Assembly (NCBI GenBank): GCA_023055505.1 | Contig: JALIRH010000002.1 | Location: 16,453,244 to 16,517,243, forward strand | DNA from: Callipepla californica brunnescens | Lineage: Eukaryota; Chordata; Aves; Galliformes; Odontophoridae | Length of the DNA: 64,000 nt | Direction: 5' to 3' | Part shown: in pieces, positions 14,221-27,364 of the stretch | Layout of the letters: each line of letters starts with the position of its first letter | Position numbering within the stretch: the first letter of the stretch is position 1 | Program-made: the position numbers and the translations under genes | The notes under the pieces: generated by a model | The model's database searches: none | What the model saw: the letters and a program-made list of their open reading frames with translations, nothing else | What the model was told of the DNA's origin: nothing

Positions 14221-16628
14221 AGATGTGTTCACAAAAACTATTTGTGGCAGTCTACTGAACACTGAATATTTACAAAAGCATTTACTGATTGATTCAGAAA
14301 CGGGACAGTCAGCTTTCCTGCTGCAATGAGACAGTCTTAGATTCAGCCACACAGTGCTTTAGGGGTGAGTAACCAAGAGCAATTGCCCAAGATTGTGTAC
14401 CACAGAGAATGTACTAGACTACAATAACTAGAAGTACAAGTGCCCCTGCTAGGTAAAACTTGCTGTAGCTCCACACAGATGCAGTAGGTTTCAAATGCAA
14501 TCCTTTTTGTAACATTAGTAAAATAGCAAGCAAAGCACATTGTCAGAAATATAGAAATATTTTTGCATAGATTCTATAAGCCTATCTGTAAAAAAGACAC
14601 CAGACGCATGGAAATTTGTGAGGTCTTGATACTGAATCCTGGCTGCACCAGGACTCGAGGGCCCTGTGTTACATCAGGAGTTTAATGCAATGGGAGAAAT
14701 TTGAATTTCCTGGTCATGTATTACAGTATCTAAACCACAGTATGGAGAAGAGCAACCATCCTCTTTTCTTGGTCTTTTTTACACGGATTAGTGGTAACCA
14801 GAGGATAGCTTGGGAATAAATGTAATTGTTATAAAACTACCAATATACAAAGGATGGCCTAAAATATACCATCTGATATGAAAGAGGTATAAAGGCAAAA
14901 TATTACTGGACATAAAATCATGGTGTAGAAATATGATAGATTTGTAAAACTCCCTTGAACTAGCTTAATATATGTAACACCTCAGTAATAAACTGAAACA
15001 AAACAGTGAACTTATATTGACAATGGAAAATTGAGATATTCACTGCAGGCATTGTTTTGCAATGCATGGAGTTTTCTTTGTCTATTAACTCTCATTTAAA
15101 TATTATATAAAAATATTCCTCACCACTTAAAACACTCCACAAGTTTCTAGACCAGAGAGGTCACCTGACCATTCAAATTGAATTTTTTGTGTTCTGAAGT
15201 AATAGGATGCCCACTTTTGTTCATCATGTGCATTAATTGCTTTTCCAAACTGAGGTTTAAACAAATAAAAAACAAAAAGGCAGTAACAAGAACTCACATC
15301 TGTCTCATTCAGGAAACACCTTACAAAGTGGCTGTGCTCTTTTCTGCAAAAATGACTTTAAAACTAATAAGCTGCAAACATAAGTAATCAGATTTGTAAC
15401 TTACTTTAGTAAGTTTTGCTGGTGTGGCTCATTAGAACATTTACAGTAGTTACCCATCAGCACAGGAATGCTTAGATTAGTTGAAAGCAGCCCTTCCTAT
15501 TAATCATACACTGTACGTTCAACTCCTGGTCCTTTCTTCAGCCTTTAAATCAAACTCCATCTGTCTCTCACTGTATAGCTGTGCAGCTTACCTTTCACAA
15601 AGAAACATCCTTACTGCTGCAGAAGGAGGTCCAATATGGTTAAAATGATTAGGTCAAGAGTGGTTGCTCAATTCTGGAATTAGCTAGCCATAAAAAACAT
15701 GATCAGCCACAAAAAGAAATCGGGGACCAAATCTTCAATGGGTGTAAATTGGCTAGATTCCAGCTTATTTAAGTTGAATGTATTGCAGTCAGTGCCCCAA
15801 ACCACTTTTCTTTGTGTTAATATTTTGTGGAGTACGTGAAGCAAGATGGCAGAACCACACTTTACAGTCTCTTTGTGTTGTAGGCTAGTCCTACTTCACA
15901 GACTTCTGTGGCAGGGCAGGGGTATAGATTGATAGAAGGGAATGACTTTGCCTATGTTAACTAAAAAAAAAGTGTCCCCTTCTGGGGTGCACAGTTTATT
16001 TTAAGAGTCCTAATTCATATTCTTTTTAACTGAATGTAAAAGAAAAGCAAATTATTTTGAGGCTATAAAAGTAAAGAAGAAAACAACTTTAAATAGTTTT
16101 TGATCAACAACTTTCTTCTCTTATTCCCATGATATTGTCTCTGTTCCTTCACAAATTTTTGGCCTTCCGCTGATGAGCTTGTGGATGAATTTTTTGGGAA
16201 TCTAATCAGTAAATTTAATTTTTGACTGTGAGATAGGAACAATGCAGGAAAGTTAGGATCTTTTTCAGTAAGGAAAATCATCATGATATAATGTTCAAAG
16301 AGGATGTGGAGTTTCCCTGTGGTGAGCTTTGATTTTTTGGGTGGCCATCTTTGGAACTGCCATGAGATCTTTACCAGAAATATTTGCTGCAACTTTGACA
16401 CAGATGAGACAGGCAGGACTTCATGCCAGCAGGCTGTGGTACTTTGGAAAGCATGGGAACTCAGAGACTGGAAGGGTCTACCAGAAAGTCAGGTCCCTAC
16501 TCCAGTAGGTCAGCTGAATGCCCTTCAAAATGTTGAAATTTACCCTTTTGGCAAGAATGCCATATTCATGTTACCAGAAGGCCTAAGCAGGTTAAAATAC
16601 TACAACTACAACCTTTTTTCTTTTACAG

Positions 16629-16784
16629 CTTGAGAGCTACATTGTGGAAAACATGAAATCGGAGATGGTGCAGTTGCAGCAGAATGCTGTGCAGAACCAC
16701 ACTGCCACCATGCTTGAGATAGGGACCAGCCTCCTCAGCCAGACAGCAGAGCAGACGAGAAAACTCACAGATGTTGAAACGCAG
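16629..16784 (+). CDS. ANGPT1: ANGPT1 exon 2 (coiled-coil region)
   Basis: The exon is 156 nt, 52 codons, phase 0 at both ends, flanked by TTTTACAG and GTATGTTC. It reads LESYIVENMKSEM, then VQLQQNAVQNHTATM and ends RKLTDVETQ. This is the first part of the angiopoietin coiled coil, which drives trimer and dimer assembly; hydrophobic residues recur with heptad-like spacing. An N-glycosylation sequon (NHT) is present. Compared with the human sequence as I recall it, only a couple of conservative changes are seen (A to V and I to L around SEM-V-Q-L). The open frame runs upstream and downstream into intron, but the splice sites and the match to exons 3 and 1 fix the borders. Confidence 0.97.
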
Positions 16785-19784
16785 GTATGTTCCCAGAGTA
16801 GTTTCCTAAAACTTTTTAAGTGCTAGGAATTTTCCCCATCTTTCCTCTTTTCTAGTACATCATCATGCAAAACATTTCCACACAGGTTTCCAAGATACTT
16901 ACACACTGGTATGAACAACAGCAATTGACATTTTTTCTGTGCCTTTCTTTAGATTTCATTTTGTTGGTATATTTCACTCTAAGTGTGTGAGGCAGGCTGG
17001 AATGGCTGGGAAATTAAATCTGTACTTGACTTCAAATTAATAGATTAATTACCAGCAGTGAATGATACAAAAGTCAAGCTAGATAATGAGTTTCAGGCTA
17101 AAACAAAACCTTTGATCTTCATTATTATTTGCCTCTATACTTTTTATAAGGTTTACTTTTTGCAAGATGTTTCTAGTTGAAAGGTATTGTACATCAGCAG
17201 CTTTTACAGTGTGATAATAGTGGGACAAGCTTCTTTATAAAACGCTGTGTATTACTGCAAATTTGTATAATGTCACATGAATTTGAAGAGCTATCTCCAT
17301 ATGATTCCTAGCACTAAAATAACACATTTGATTCAAGTGATGAGTATATCACTGTTATAACACAGACTACAATTTCCTATTAGGCTTATTGCAATATACA
17401 GCTTTTTTTGCCCTTTGAATTTTATTGGTTTAAGATGCTTATTTATTTTTTATCTTCCTAGCATGTGTATGTTATAGAGGAATTTATGTGTTGCCTTTAT
17501 TTGGTTTGTTCTAGAAGCATATGTACTCCTTGAGAGATCGTAATGTTCTTATTCACATTTAAAATATCATTACCGTGTTATTATGTAGCTGCATTACAAC
17601 ACACTGAGAAGCTGCAGCAATTATGTAAGACAGATGCTCTAAATAACCCTGGCTAGGAATGATAGGCACAAGCTGTTGCTGCACTGCCTTACATAGGGAC
17701 CTTGTTTTCTGCATCATGATTAGTAGACCAACATTCACTAAAGAATGCAGTGATCTGAAATGACCACAACTTTGAAAAGATACCATAGTTACTTATGGAA
17801 ACACTGGGATGGTATTTCAATAGAATATATAAATCAATACAGTAAATATATCTAAATTCAACAGAATATCTAAATGGAATCCGAAACTGGAAAGACTTTG
17901 TATGGGCTGTGATATCACTTGTTCAGCAGAGAAAAAGGTGTAGGAGTAGGTATAAAAGACCTCTTTAGGCATAGGCATTGAGAACTCATTTGCTGTTCTT
18001 TCATCCAACTACATGAGGAAAAATATGTATGTATACTGCCCCATCTCAGTTTTCCATTAAGGAATCAGTTCAAGGTAGAAGCCCCACCAGTGACCTCCTT
18101 CTCATTCTATACCTACAGCTGAAGAATTTAAAGGATGCACAGGATACCAATTGGTATATACCTTGCTGCAGTCCTTGCTCTGACTTCCAGCCCAGTGACA
18201 CATTTCCTACTATGACTCTCAGCAGTGTGGGAAAGTCTTTGTAGACTCCGCCTCTACTAGCAATCAGAAAAACATGGCACAGAACACTGCAGGACTGAGA
18301 CTGCTCTTAGCAATTATGAGACAGACAGTCCCATGTCTGTGGTTGATTGTCCTTGGCTAGTTACCAGCTGTGCCCCAAGTCACTCCCTCACTCTACTACA
18401 TCAGCAAGGCAATGGAGAAAGTAAGATGAAAACTTTGATGAAGATAAGGACAAGACACTGGTCACTTCTTACCATCATGAGCAAAAATACTCAACTTGAG
18501 GAAGACTATTACTTGATAACAGTAGGATAGTGGCAACTCTGTAGGCTACTCCACAGATATATCATCTTTGCAAATCTATTGACTCCATCCTGCCTCCTTG
18601 ATTCTTGCCAACCTTTGTAGTACATCACTTCCTACCGTGTCCCTCTCAAACTGATGATGCCTCCTGGCACTAGCAAATATATACATCTCAAACAACAAAA
18701 TAGCTGCATGGAGATCATTTCCATTTTTTTTCGAGCGTGACACCACTATACCCTATTGAAAGGCCAATTCAAGTCACTCTGTGAGTATCAAGAGCTTCAA
18801 ACAAAAATAAGGTGCTGTGTATTTTGAGGTTGAGTGCCATTTTTTTCCTTTATGCTCTGTAACATAAATTCCTGTTAGGATTATATGAAAAAATGTTACT
18901 ATTTTATCCTATGATGAGACTGAAATTTGGCCTTCTAAGAAAGGTCTGACAGGTTCCATTAGAGAGGAATCATGTTCAGTTCCAGAAGTGATTACATCTC
19001 ACAGCTGTTGTGTGTGCACAAAAATACTGATACACACTTCTCCAAAGTCTATGCAATGAAAGATGTTATATCAGCAAAATCATTCATCATAATTAATTTC
19101 ATTGCATTCATTCTTGATTTTATTTTCACTTCTGAACTATTATTCAGCATTTATTCTCTCCATCTGGCTGAATATTTTCTTTCAGTCTGACATACCTAGT
19201 AAAATTTGTTTTGTTGATATAGACCACATTAACGTGAAAGGCAGTTGCATAAAGCAGTGTTTAAGATTACAGCTTTCAGTTTTCTTTTTTCTTTCATAAC
19301 AGGACAAGTAGTGATAACATAAGCAGATACCAGATGTCTGCCAACACTACAAAAGAGAGATCTTGGGGGAAAAGTAGAGTTAGAATTCCATTTAAAAAAC
19401 AGCAGATACAACACTTTGGCTCAAATTCAAGTACATTTGCACTTTCTAGTTTAAGCATGCTTTATAAGAATGCAAGTTTGAAGCATTTCTTTTGCTCTTT
19501 CCATTGAAATAAAGCTTATTTGGCAATCACCTTTTCTTCTTCTCCAAGACTAGTACTATTCTACAGCACAAAAGGTTCCAGAGTGTCAGCTGTTACATAT
19601 CAGTGTAGGTTGATGGAGTTCATTTGCACTAGCTGACCAGCTGAGGTTAAATAAAAGGACTTAGAAATTAGGGTTATTTCTAATAAATTATCAAATCAGA
19701 AGAGAGGGATTACAATATGTTTATATTGCTATAGCAACGCAATTGGGATATTATGAATGTTAATGTTTTTAATTCATCTTTAAG
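16785..19784 (+). other. ANGPT1: ANGPT1 intron 2
   Basis: A 3.0 kb phase 0 intron, GTATGT donor, TTTAAG acceptor. The acceptor has a weak pyrimidine tract (about TTCATCTTTAAG) compared with the other introns. Most of it is unique AT-rich sequence. The segment 18330-18545 resembles a bird LTR-type repeat, annotated separately. Nothing else is recognisable. Confidence 0.93.
18330..18545 (+). mobile_element. LTR-like bird interspersed repeat, fragment
   Basis: This stretch contains a block I recognise as recurrent in bird genomes: a CAGCTGTGCCCCAAGTCACT section, CTCCCTCACTCT, a purine-rich GAGAAAGTAAGATGAAAACT section, GATAAGGACAAG, then TTACCATCATGAGC and CAACTTGAGGAAGACTATTA. The same order is echoed at about 20800-20890 and 27380-27530 in this window. 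I interpret these as decayed long terminal repeats of an endogenous retrovirus family, but class and family need a repeat-library comparison. No coding capacity is evident. Confidence 0.55.
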
Positions 19785-19906
19785 GTGCTAAATCAAACAT
19801 CCAGACTCGAAATTCAGCTACTGGAAAATTCACTGTCAACATACAAGCTAGAAAAACAGCTGCTACAACAGACAAATGAAATCCTGAAAATTCATGAAAA
19901 AAACAG
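19785..19906 (+). CDS. ANGPT1: ANGPT1 exon 3 (coiled-coil region)
   Basis: The exon is 122 nt: 40 codons plus two bases (AG) that complete a Ser codon with exon 4. It is flanked by TCTTTAAG and GTAATAAT. It reads VLNQTSRLEIQLLENSLS, then TYKLEKQLLQQTNEILKI and HEKN, identical to the human protein as I recall it. It carries an NQT sequon. Leucines and isoleucines at a/d-like positions fit a continuous coiled coil with exons 2 and 4. Length and phase equal the mammalian exon. Confidence 0.97.
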
Positions 19907-20639
19907 GTAATAATAATTCACTCATCTCTTAAACTCTTTCTCTGTTAATCATAAAGTAGTTTCTCCATACTGTATTCTAAAAACTGATGAAATAAAATAA
20001 ATAAAATGCAGTAAGACAAAACCATATGTAATATTTATGTAATTGTTGAAAGAGCTAGTGTGAACTTACACTGTGTTAGCTCCCGTATGATATAGTTGAT
20101 TTCCACTGCTTTTCATTTGCATTGTAAGTTCATATCTCAATTTTTTTCATGACAGCTCAGTCATATGACCACAACTGGAATACATGATAATAATTTGGAT
20201 GAGTATTTTCAACCAAATGTATAAATCATGAGATCATCAGCTATTTTCATGTGCATTAAAAATAGAAAATCTTCAGTAGTTCAACTAAATTTAATGGCTG
20301 TGAAGATCTAATATGTAGAAGAATCTGTCTCTTTGCAATAAGTATAACATTTCATTCTTTACTGCATCTTGGAGCCGTGCTTAAAAAAAAAAAAAGTGAA
20401 TTAAAAACATTTGGGTTTTATGCTGAAATAAAATGTAGAAAAAAGCAACAGCTTAGCAGCATATAACTTATGAAGCAATAAATACACTGTTGAAAAGAAA
20501 TTCCAGCGTTGGTCCTTTCTGTGCTACAGTTATCTTCTTAAATTCTGCAATTGCCTTAAATTCAGCATTTGTGAGGTTGACTTCATACACCAACAGGGAT
20601 TCTCTTCAGCTCCTGCACTGAGGTACACAGTAACTGAGG

Positions 20640-20980
20640 CACTGACAAAGCAAGTCATCTAAACAGCGGTTCAATATGGAACTCATGGCTGAATGTGTCT
20701 AAAGCTTGAGTTCGGTGGCTTTCTGTGAGCACCTAAAATCGTGGGCCATAGCAGTCCAGTATCTCAGAGAAGGGTTGCTGGAATGATCATAGTTGGCCAC
20801 CAGGCCCCCACTGAGTCGCTCCCTCACTCTCTCTTCTGAACTGGACTGAGAGAATAAACAAGACTAAAAAAAATCTTTGTGGGTTCAGATAGCTGGGGAA
20901 AGAAATTAGTGTCATGGGCAAAGTAGGCTTGACAGGCAGAGGAACCAATTAATTTCCAGTTAAAGCTGGTTTGAATGGTG
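20640..20980 (+). mobile_element. LTR-like bird interspersed repeat, fragment
   Basis: Blocks such as GGCCACCAGGCCCCCACTGA, GTCGCTCCCTCACTCTCTC, GAGAGAATAAACAAGACT and TTTGTGGGTTCAGATAGC occur in the order I associate with a recurrent bird LTR repeat. The CTCCCTCACTCT core is shared with the copy at 18330-18545. GC content is higher than in the flanks. Borders are approximate and the family is not determined. Confidence 0.5.
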
Positions 20981-23900
20981 AGAACAGGGAGAAGGCAAAA
21001 AACAGAGAGCCAGATAATGAAGAGAATTAGTAAATGTCATTGCAAAGAAATATGTTTAGCTGAAAATAATATGCTGTGTGTGCTACTACTTATGAAAGCT
21101 GTCAATTCACTTGTTATAAAAGAGGGGGTTAGATTCATTAATTCCACCAAACACTTTCTTTTATTCTTTTTTGGGGGGATTACATTCAAAACTCTTGAAC
21201 TCTACATATTTCCTCTGGAGGTAAATATAGTTGAGTTTGCAATTATCTTGGACTTCAGTTCCTCAGAAGTTAAGTAACTCACCTAATTGTGTATATGGGA
21301 TCTTCTTGCAGTTGGTGGAAAGTGTTAACTTGCTGCTGTGTAAGAGGCAAACTTACGTGTTTTACAAACATATTTGAATTTGAGAGTAATCCAAATATTA
21401 GGTTTTAAGTATGTAAATACTTGGATTTTTATCTGTTGCTGTCTATTTAGCAACAAAAATTTATTGACTGATCCTGATCCAGATATTGAGTCATTCATGT
21501 GATGTCTTGTGTACTCAATAATCTGAATTTATTTATCTTAGCAATGTGTCAGGGTGTAAAACCTTCATGTCAGTAAACAAATAAATTTAACTTAGGTTGA
21601 CCTTTGACTCAACTGACACTGTGATGAAACAGTATGTGTCATGGCAAAATGGTCAGGCTTGGTGTTTAGGAAAAAGAGGTGAAGTGGTATGTTAAAAAGA
21701 AACATTTAAGAACCAATTATTTTTCTTACAGATGTTTGTGTATAAAAGGTAAAGCTACATGGGTTTTCATCGTATCATAAAGCAGGAACTTATCAAACAC
21801 TTCCCATGTTTTGTTGCTGTCTCCTTGGAACTGGTAAAATTAGGGAGAGGGTAGAGTTATAGTTACATTAATACATGAATAATCATATTTTGTATCATCT
21901 ATTCATAACAAAGAACTGCATAACCTTAGTCTTGCAAGGTCTTGACCTTGAAGCCACTTATATGTGCGTCAAGTTCACTATGGGATGAATCTCAGTGATT
22001 TCAGGAGATACTAGGTTAACGAATATACCAATGATTTTTAGCTTGCTTAACTTTAAACAGTGTTCTTAGATTACAGATTTAAATAAATGAACTGGAGAAA
22101 TCACTTGATTTTTGTTGTCTACATGTACTAAAACTTGTTGCAGAGGGCCTTTCTTTTGTGGTAGGTGCACACCACAGTGAGAATGAGTGCAAGAACTGTT
22201 ACAATCCAAAATGTAATCAAAACAGATGGTGCACTGCGTGGAAATCATTTCTGGGCTAAATTTTTCTCCATGTAAAATAAAAATACAGATCTTAATCACT
22301 TTAAAAGAACTGGATTTTGGATAAAATACATAGAAAATATAGTAATAATAAGTGATTGTTGATACACTACAGTATTATGTATATTATGCATAAATACAAT
22401 GAGCACTGCCTATCAACAGGGGACCATTTCATGTTTTTTAGACTAGAAATATCTTTTCTTGGCCTTAGACTCTTCACTTCCTGCCTCTGCTGGGAAGAGT
22501 GGCCAACTTTTTTATTTTATCCCACTGAAGTGAAAGATATTCCATAGCATAAGTAGAGTCACATTTGCCCCAGTATCTTGTTTCTATTGAATGCTCTCAT
22601 GCCATAAATAATTTAGTCTTGTGGGTTCCCACCCACTGTAATGTAAATGGTGGTTTCTTACATTGCCGTTTTAAATCCCACACGGGCTTTTTAAACACTA
22701 TTTTAATTTATTCTTGAAAGATTTCCCTGCTTAAGTGCTCTTTTGAGCCTTTTTCTTTTTTTTTTCCATAGTGTAATAGCTGCATTTAACTTATGTGCCA
22801 TTTGTTTCAATATGCAAAATGAAAACAACTTTCTGTTCACTTCTGAAACAGAAGAGGAAAATCATAATGGATTCTGTATCTTTCTGTAGTAAATAGCAGG
22901 CATGACATTTGAACATAAATTCCAACTTGACCTCAGTAATGTTCAGTCATTCTATGAAAGATATACTTAAAAATGGTGAATTACCATTTGACTGTGTGAA
23001 AGATAAGGAAATACAGTATGTTTTCTTTTGCCAGATCTGCTTATCCAAAAAGGGAAATCCAAATTCATTTTATTTACTTCACTTCTGTGATTTCAGTGGA
23101 ATTGTCTTATAACTGGAATAAAAAGAGGCTGAAGCCAAATAGCCCAGCCTGAAGAACTATGGGATACTTTTAAAAATATCTCTTTAAACCAATTAGTCCA
23201 TCTACTTAAGTACAGGTAGATAGCACCTATAAATTCAAGGAAAACATCATTCATGAAAAAGCATCTACAAAGCAGTATCTTAATGAGAATATACTATTAC
23301 TGCACTCAAATATAGGTATTTAAGTTCTCTGCCTATTTATCTTCCCATACACTCTTAATACAAGAAAAACACATATATTCAGACAAAGAATTTTTTGTAG
23401 TGTGATGTTACTTGTCTATATTTACTGAATAGCTTAACAAAGTAAATGATTTTATCTGTATTTCTAATAAGTCTAGATTTTCTCTTTTAAATATTGTTTT
23501 AATACAAAAGAAGTCCATCTCTAAGATCTGGTCTATATCCCACTCCCACATGTTTAAACTGAGGCCTCAGGAAACAATGAACTTTTTTTTATTTTTATTT
23601 TTTTAAATAGCTCTTTTAAACTGACATGGTCTGGAATGGATTAGTGAATAATCTACGTACCTTATAAGGCAGATTGTCTAAACCAGACTTCCTTCCTCCC
23701 CAGAGAGCTACAAGAGTGCTTTCTACATGTTCTCCTTCATCACCTTCCAAACCAACAGCAGTTTTCACTGGAAGTCCTTCTCTGACTTCTGTATTGGCCT
23801 TCTACCTTTCTCAGCATCCTCAGAGGGCTTTTTCTGAATCACCTGAACACAGCACAGTTGCATCAAGGCATGTCACTGGCTTATATCCTGACAAAGCTAA

Positions 23901-25689
23901 ACACATCATTTGTTGAAAATAGATTCCCAGTCTGATTAATCTCAGTACACTGCACAATAAAACATGGTTACTTTGAGGAAAATTAAGGGTTTTATTATAA
24001 AAATGACTTGTAGGTAAAGTCCAAGGAGCCTTTTTCAAATGGATAATATTGATAACTGTATAGTAACATTTTTTTGAAAAGGTCTTCCTTAATGCTATTT
24101 GACTCTTTGAATTTTTTGTTCTTTCTGTCTTCCTTCCACATTAGAGTGCTCTGACAAGCATTTAAAAAATCTAAGTGTATCGTGTAAGTGTTTTCAACCT
24201 GTTTAAAGATTTCTTGATGAGGTTTTTTGCACTTTTTATTATTTAAATGAGCTATAATATGTATTAATTTAATAATATCTATGAAAAAATCCATCCCTGT
24301 TGGAGTCAAAGTCTGTAAGAGCAATTTTTCTCATGCTGTTTAAGATTTTTTTTTTTCTTGTGGAACATGCTAGTGCAAAATTCTCCACTTTATGTAAATT
24401 TTGGTTTAGTTCACCAGAGCTTTAAGTAATAGTTTCTCATCGATTCTTAGTAAAGCAAAATTAAATGCAGTTGTTATGGGTTTCTCCTAGGAATACAAGG
24501 AGTGGTCCTATCCTCAGGACTTACTCTTATCTGTGGTATACTTGTGGCTATGGAAAGATCCTTATACAAATGCATATGCATTCCTTAAAATAGCTAAGTT
24601 TTGCAGTTTATAATAAAAAGAATTTTAATCTACACAGAAAACTGTATAGAAACCAAGCATCTTGACATTCCCATCTTTCCACCACGTTCTCAAAACATCA
24701 CTCATAAATATTAGGATATATTATTCCTAAAGTTGTAAAACATCTGTTTGCTGTCTGCCTCTGTATATGCCATGTAGGGAAGCCCTAAACATTGTCAGCT
24801 TCCTCCTTCTTGCTCAACATGTCCCGTTGCTGCAAATAAGACTGTCATCTCAGTAATTTTGTTTACTGTATTCTTCGGGCTATGGTGAAAACAAATAACA
24901 CAGTATGCTTATTGTGACTGTCAAAATCTGACTTCTAAATGAAATCGTTCCGATATGGAAATCGTTTAAATTTGGACATGCTGATAGGCTTCTGGTTAAG
25001 GACATGCCTTGCACTGAGACATGGACAAATACCAAGGGAACAATTTTTATTTTTACCTACTGTTTAAAATAACATGAATATGGCATTTTTTTTTCTTCGC
25101 GTTGTTAAGACTGAATGTTTTCTGTGGATTGTAAGAATCTGAGACTATCCTGAGTTTCAAGGGTCCTATGGTAATCATAAATCCATCTTCTGACTACACA
25201 AAAGGCAAGCTAAGAATTTAACTGTATATCTAAGACTATGATCTACACGGTTTTTAACAAACATGACAGCTTCTCTAGAGAGCCTGATCCAGTGCCTGAC
25301 AACTCTCTCAATAGCAATTTTTTTTTTTTTTGTAATATACAATTTGAACTTACTCCTGATGCAGCTTTATGGCCTAACGTTCTATTATCTATCACTACAG
25401 AGAAGAAATCAGCACCTTTCTCTCCTGTCCTTCATGAAGAAATAATGAAGTCAGCACCCACCCTCCTCTATGCTCAACTAGCTAAGTATTCTCAGGCACT
25501 TCTAAGTCATGTCCTCTAGACTGACTTTCTGCTATCATTGCTGCCCACAATTGATCACAGTCTAATAGTTTTATCCCTTACACTGTGGAACCCAATGTGC
25601 ATAGCACACAGTATTTGGGATTAAGTTAAACCAAAAGTTGAACAGTCGCTTATTTTGACTGATTAGCCATATAGTACTTAATGAACTTA

Positions 25690-26265
25690 ATACAGTTGGA
25701 CCCTTTTGGCAGGCAGGATGCACTGTTGACATATAATGGGGTTACCATTAGCTAAAACCTTCAAATCCCTCTGCAGCAGTGCAGCCACTTGCCCCACAAT
25801 CTAAAGGTGTATCGCAGATTACACTATCGTAAATACATAATCCAGTATTTGTCCATATTACATGTTATATGATTGGTTTTGTCTAGTGATCTATCAATAC
25901 CTCTCTACTCTCAAGGGAATCTAATTTAGTGCCATATGCAAACTAACCTAGTGTGCACTCAGCTTCTTTGTCTGGGCCATTGATAAAAAATTTCAAGAGA
26001 AATGTCCCTAAAATTGAGCCTTGGGGAGCCACATGTTACCGCATTTACTAAAATGCTTTGAGTCCTACCGTTCAGTCAGTTGTTCACCAATGATATTGTA
26101 CATGTGTCTAGCCATATGCTGAATATTTTGTCCAGAATGATACTATGAGAGACAGTATCAAAATCTTTGTTAAAATCCATAAAAATTCCTTATCTGATAC
26201 ATTCTCTTTGTCCATTAAATGGGCAATCTTGTCATAAAGGGGTATTAATTAGGATGTTGAAATGG
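25690..26265 (-). pseudogene. old CR1-type LINE ORF2 fragment, antisense
   Basis: Read on the - strand this holds degraded CR1 reverse transcriptase blocks in the right order. From high to low coordinate these are DFNKDFDTVS (compare DFxKAFDTVP, near 26150-26180), then QGSILGTFLLKFFINGP (compare [17 protein letters not shown], near 25975-26030), then AECTLG, a stop and FAYGTKL (compare ECTLSKFADDTKL, about 25920-25970). A frameshift separates the GSP and QGS parts. It is clearly more diverged than the CR1 at 13155-14220. The copy lacks the 3' tail and lies in intron 3. Confidence 0.75.
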
Positions 26266-27364
26266 GAGGCAGACATATTTAGCACCTATTCAAACACAAA
26301 CTGTGCCCAGGGTCTGCTTTGGGATCCAATCCATAGCACACTAGTGTAACTCACAATCAATCAGAAAAATTAAAATCTAGAGTCAAAAGGATTGTTTTAA
26401 CTATTTTTGTGAAAATATAGACTAACAAATGTCACGTATAAATTTTGTAATTTTATCGAATAGTGTTTTATGACTAGATCAATTTATTCAACAGAAAATT
26501 TTCAACCACATTTATTGAACTTCATTAATTAGTCTGAGCATGACAAATCTCAAAGACTTTCACAAAAATTTCCTCAAAAAAATTCAATTAGATTTGGAGT
26601 ATACAGGTATTGTACTTAACATTAGAGTTCACGTGGTGAAAAAAAATTCCATAGGTACGGTAAGGTGTGAAAATAATTGAACATTTCTGGTTTTAAAATC
26701 TGTACATTTTTCATATTTGAATTTTTTATCATCAAATTCCAGTACAGAAATTTATGTTATGCTTTTGTTACCAACTAATGAGATTTTAAATATGAAATAT
26801 CATGTTCACTCTTGGTCTTGCAAAGTATATTTTCTTGAATATCTCTGCAAGTCCAACATTCATACATTTCAGAAAGAGATTTGCTGTTTGATTTCCTTTA
26901 TTTAGAGAGAAAAAAAGTTTACATTACCCTAGCTTGTACAGCAAATCCAGGACCTGAATTTAATCCTTGCTTTGTTATCATTTGTAGCAGCTCATATTAA
27001 GGCTCTACGATATCTAGTAGAAATAACTCCATATGGATTTTATTATGTTCTTCAGTTAAATGACCTGAAATTATGCAGGCATTTTGCCACTGATCTATTA
27101 CACAGAAGTAAAAACAAAGGTGAGGGAAGACTCTAGGACTGTCTTGGGCAGGGAGCTGTTTGTTGGAAAGTTTGTGTCAACCAACTGGTTTACGGGTATG
27201 AGAAACATCTCTTTTTGTGTGTAAAGTAGAATTACCAAACACAAAAAAGTAGCAGAGGGGATGTATTTAATTATTTATATAATATTAATAAAATCTTTCT
27301 GTTAAACTCCCAGCTGTAATATTTTACCATTGATGGACAACTAACAACTACCATGCTTTTTCAT

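Larger units (their letters stand above)
1..16628 (+). other. ANGPT1: 3' part of ANGPT1 intron 1
   Basis: This is AT-rich, non-coding sequence with frequent stops in all frames. The largest open frames (near 1045-1356, 1631-1930, 5869-6174 and 16063-16401) are about 100 codons, show no recognisable domain and lack splice or homology support. Two CR1 LINE fragments are clear, at 11380-11630 and 13155-14220. Short tandem duplications occur at about 6440-6495 (a unit of about 18 bp containing GAATATGTACATATA) and 11198-11241 (two 22-bp units). The stretch 1-11000 otherwise shows nothing I can identify; undetected old repeats or conserved enhancers are possible. The intron ends in a T/C-rich tract and TTTTACAG, directly before exon 2, and is phase 0. 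Confidence 0.85.

Noticed and set aside
16304..16633. A 109-codon + strand open frame overlapping the start of exon 2.
   Set aside because: It is in a different frame from exon 2 and crosses the intron 1 acceptor; the exon border is fixed by ANGPT1 homology.
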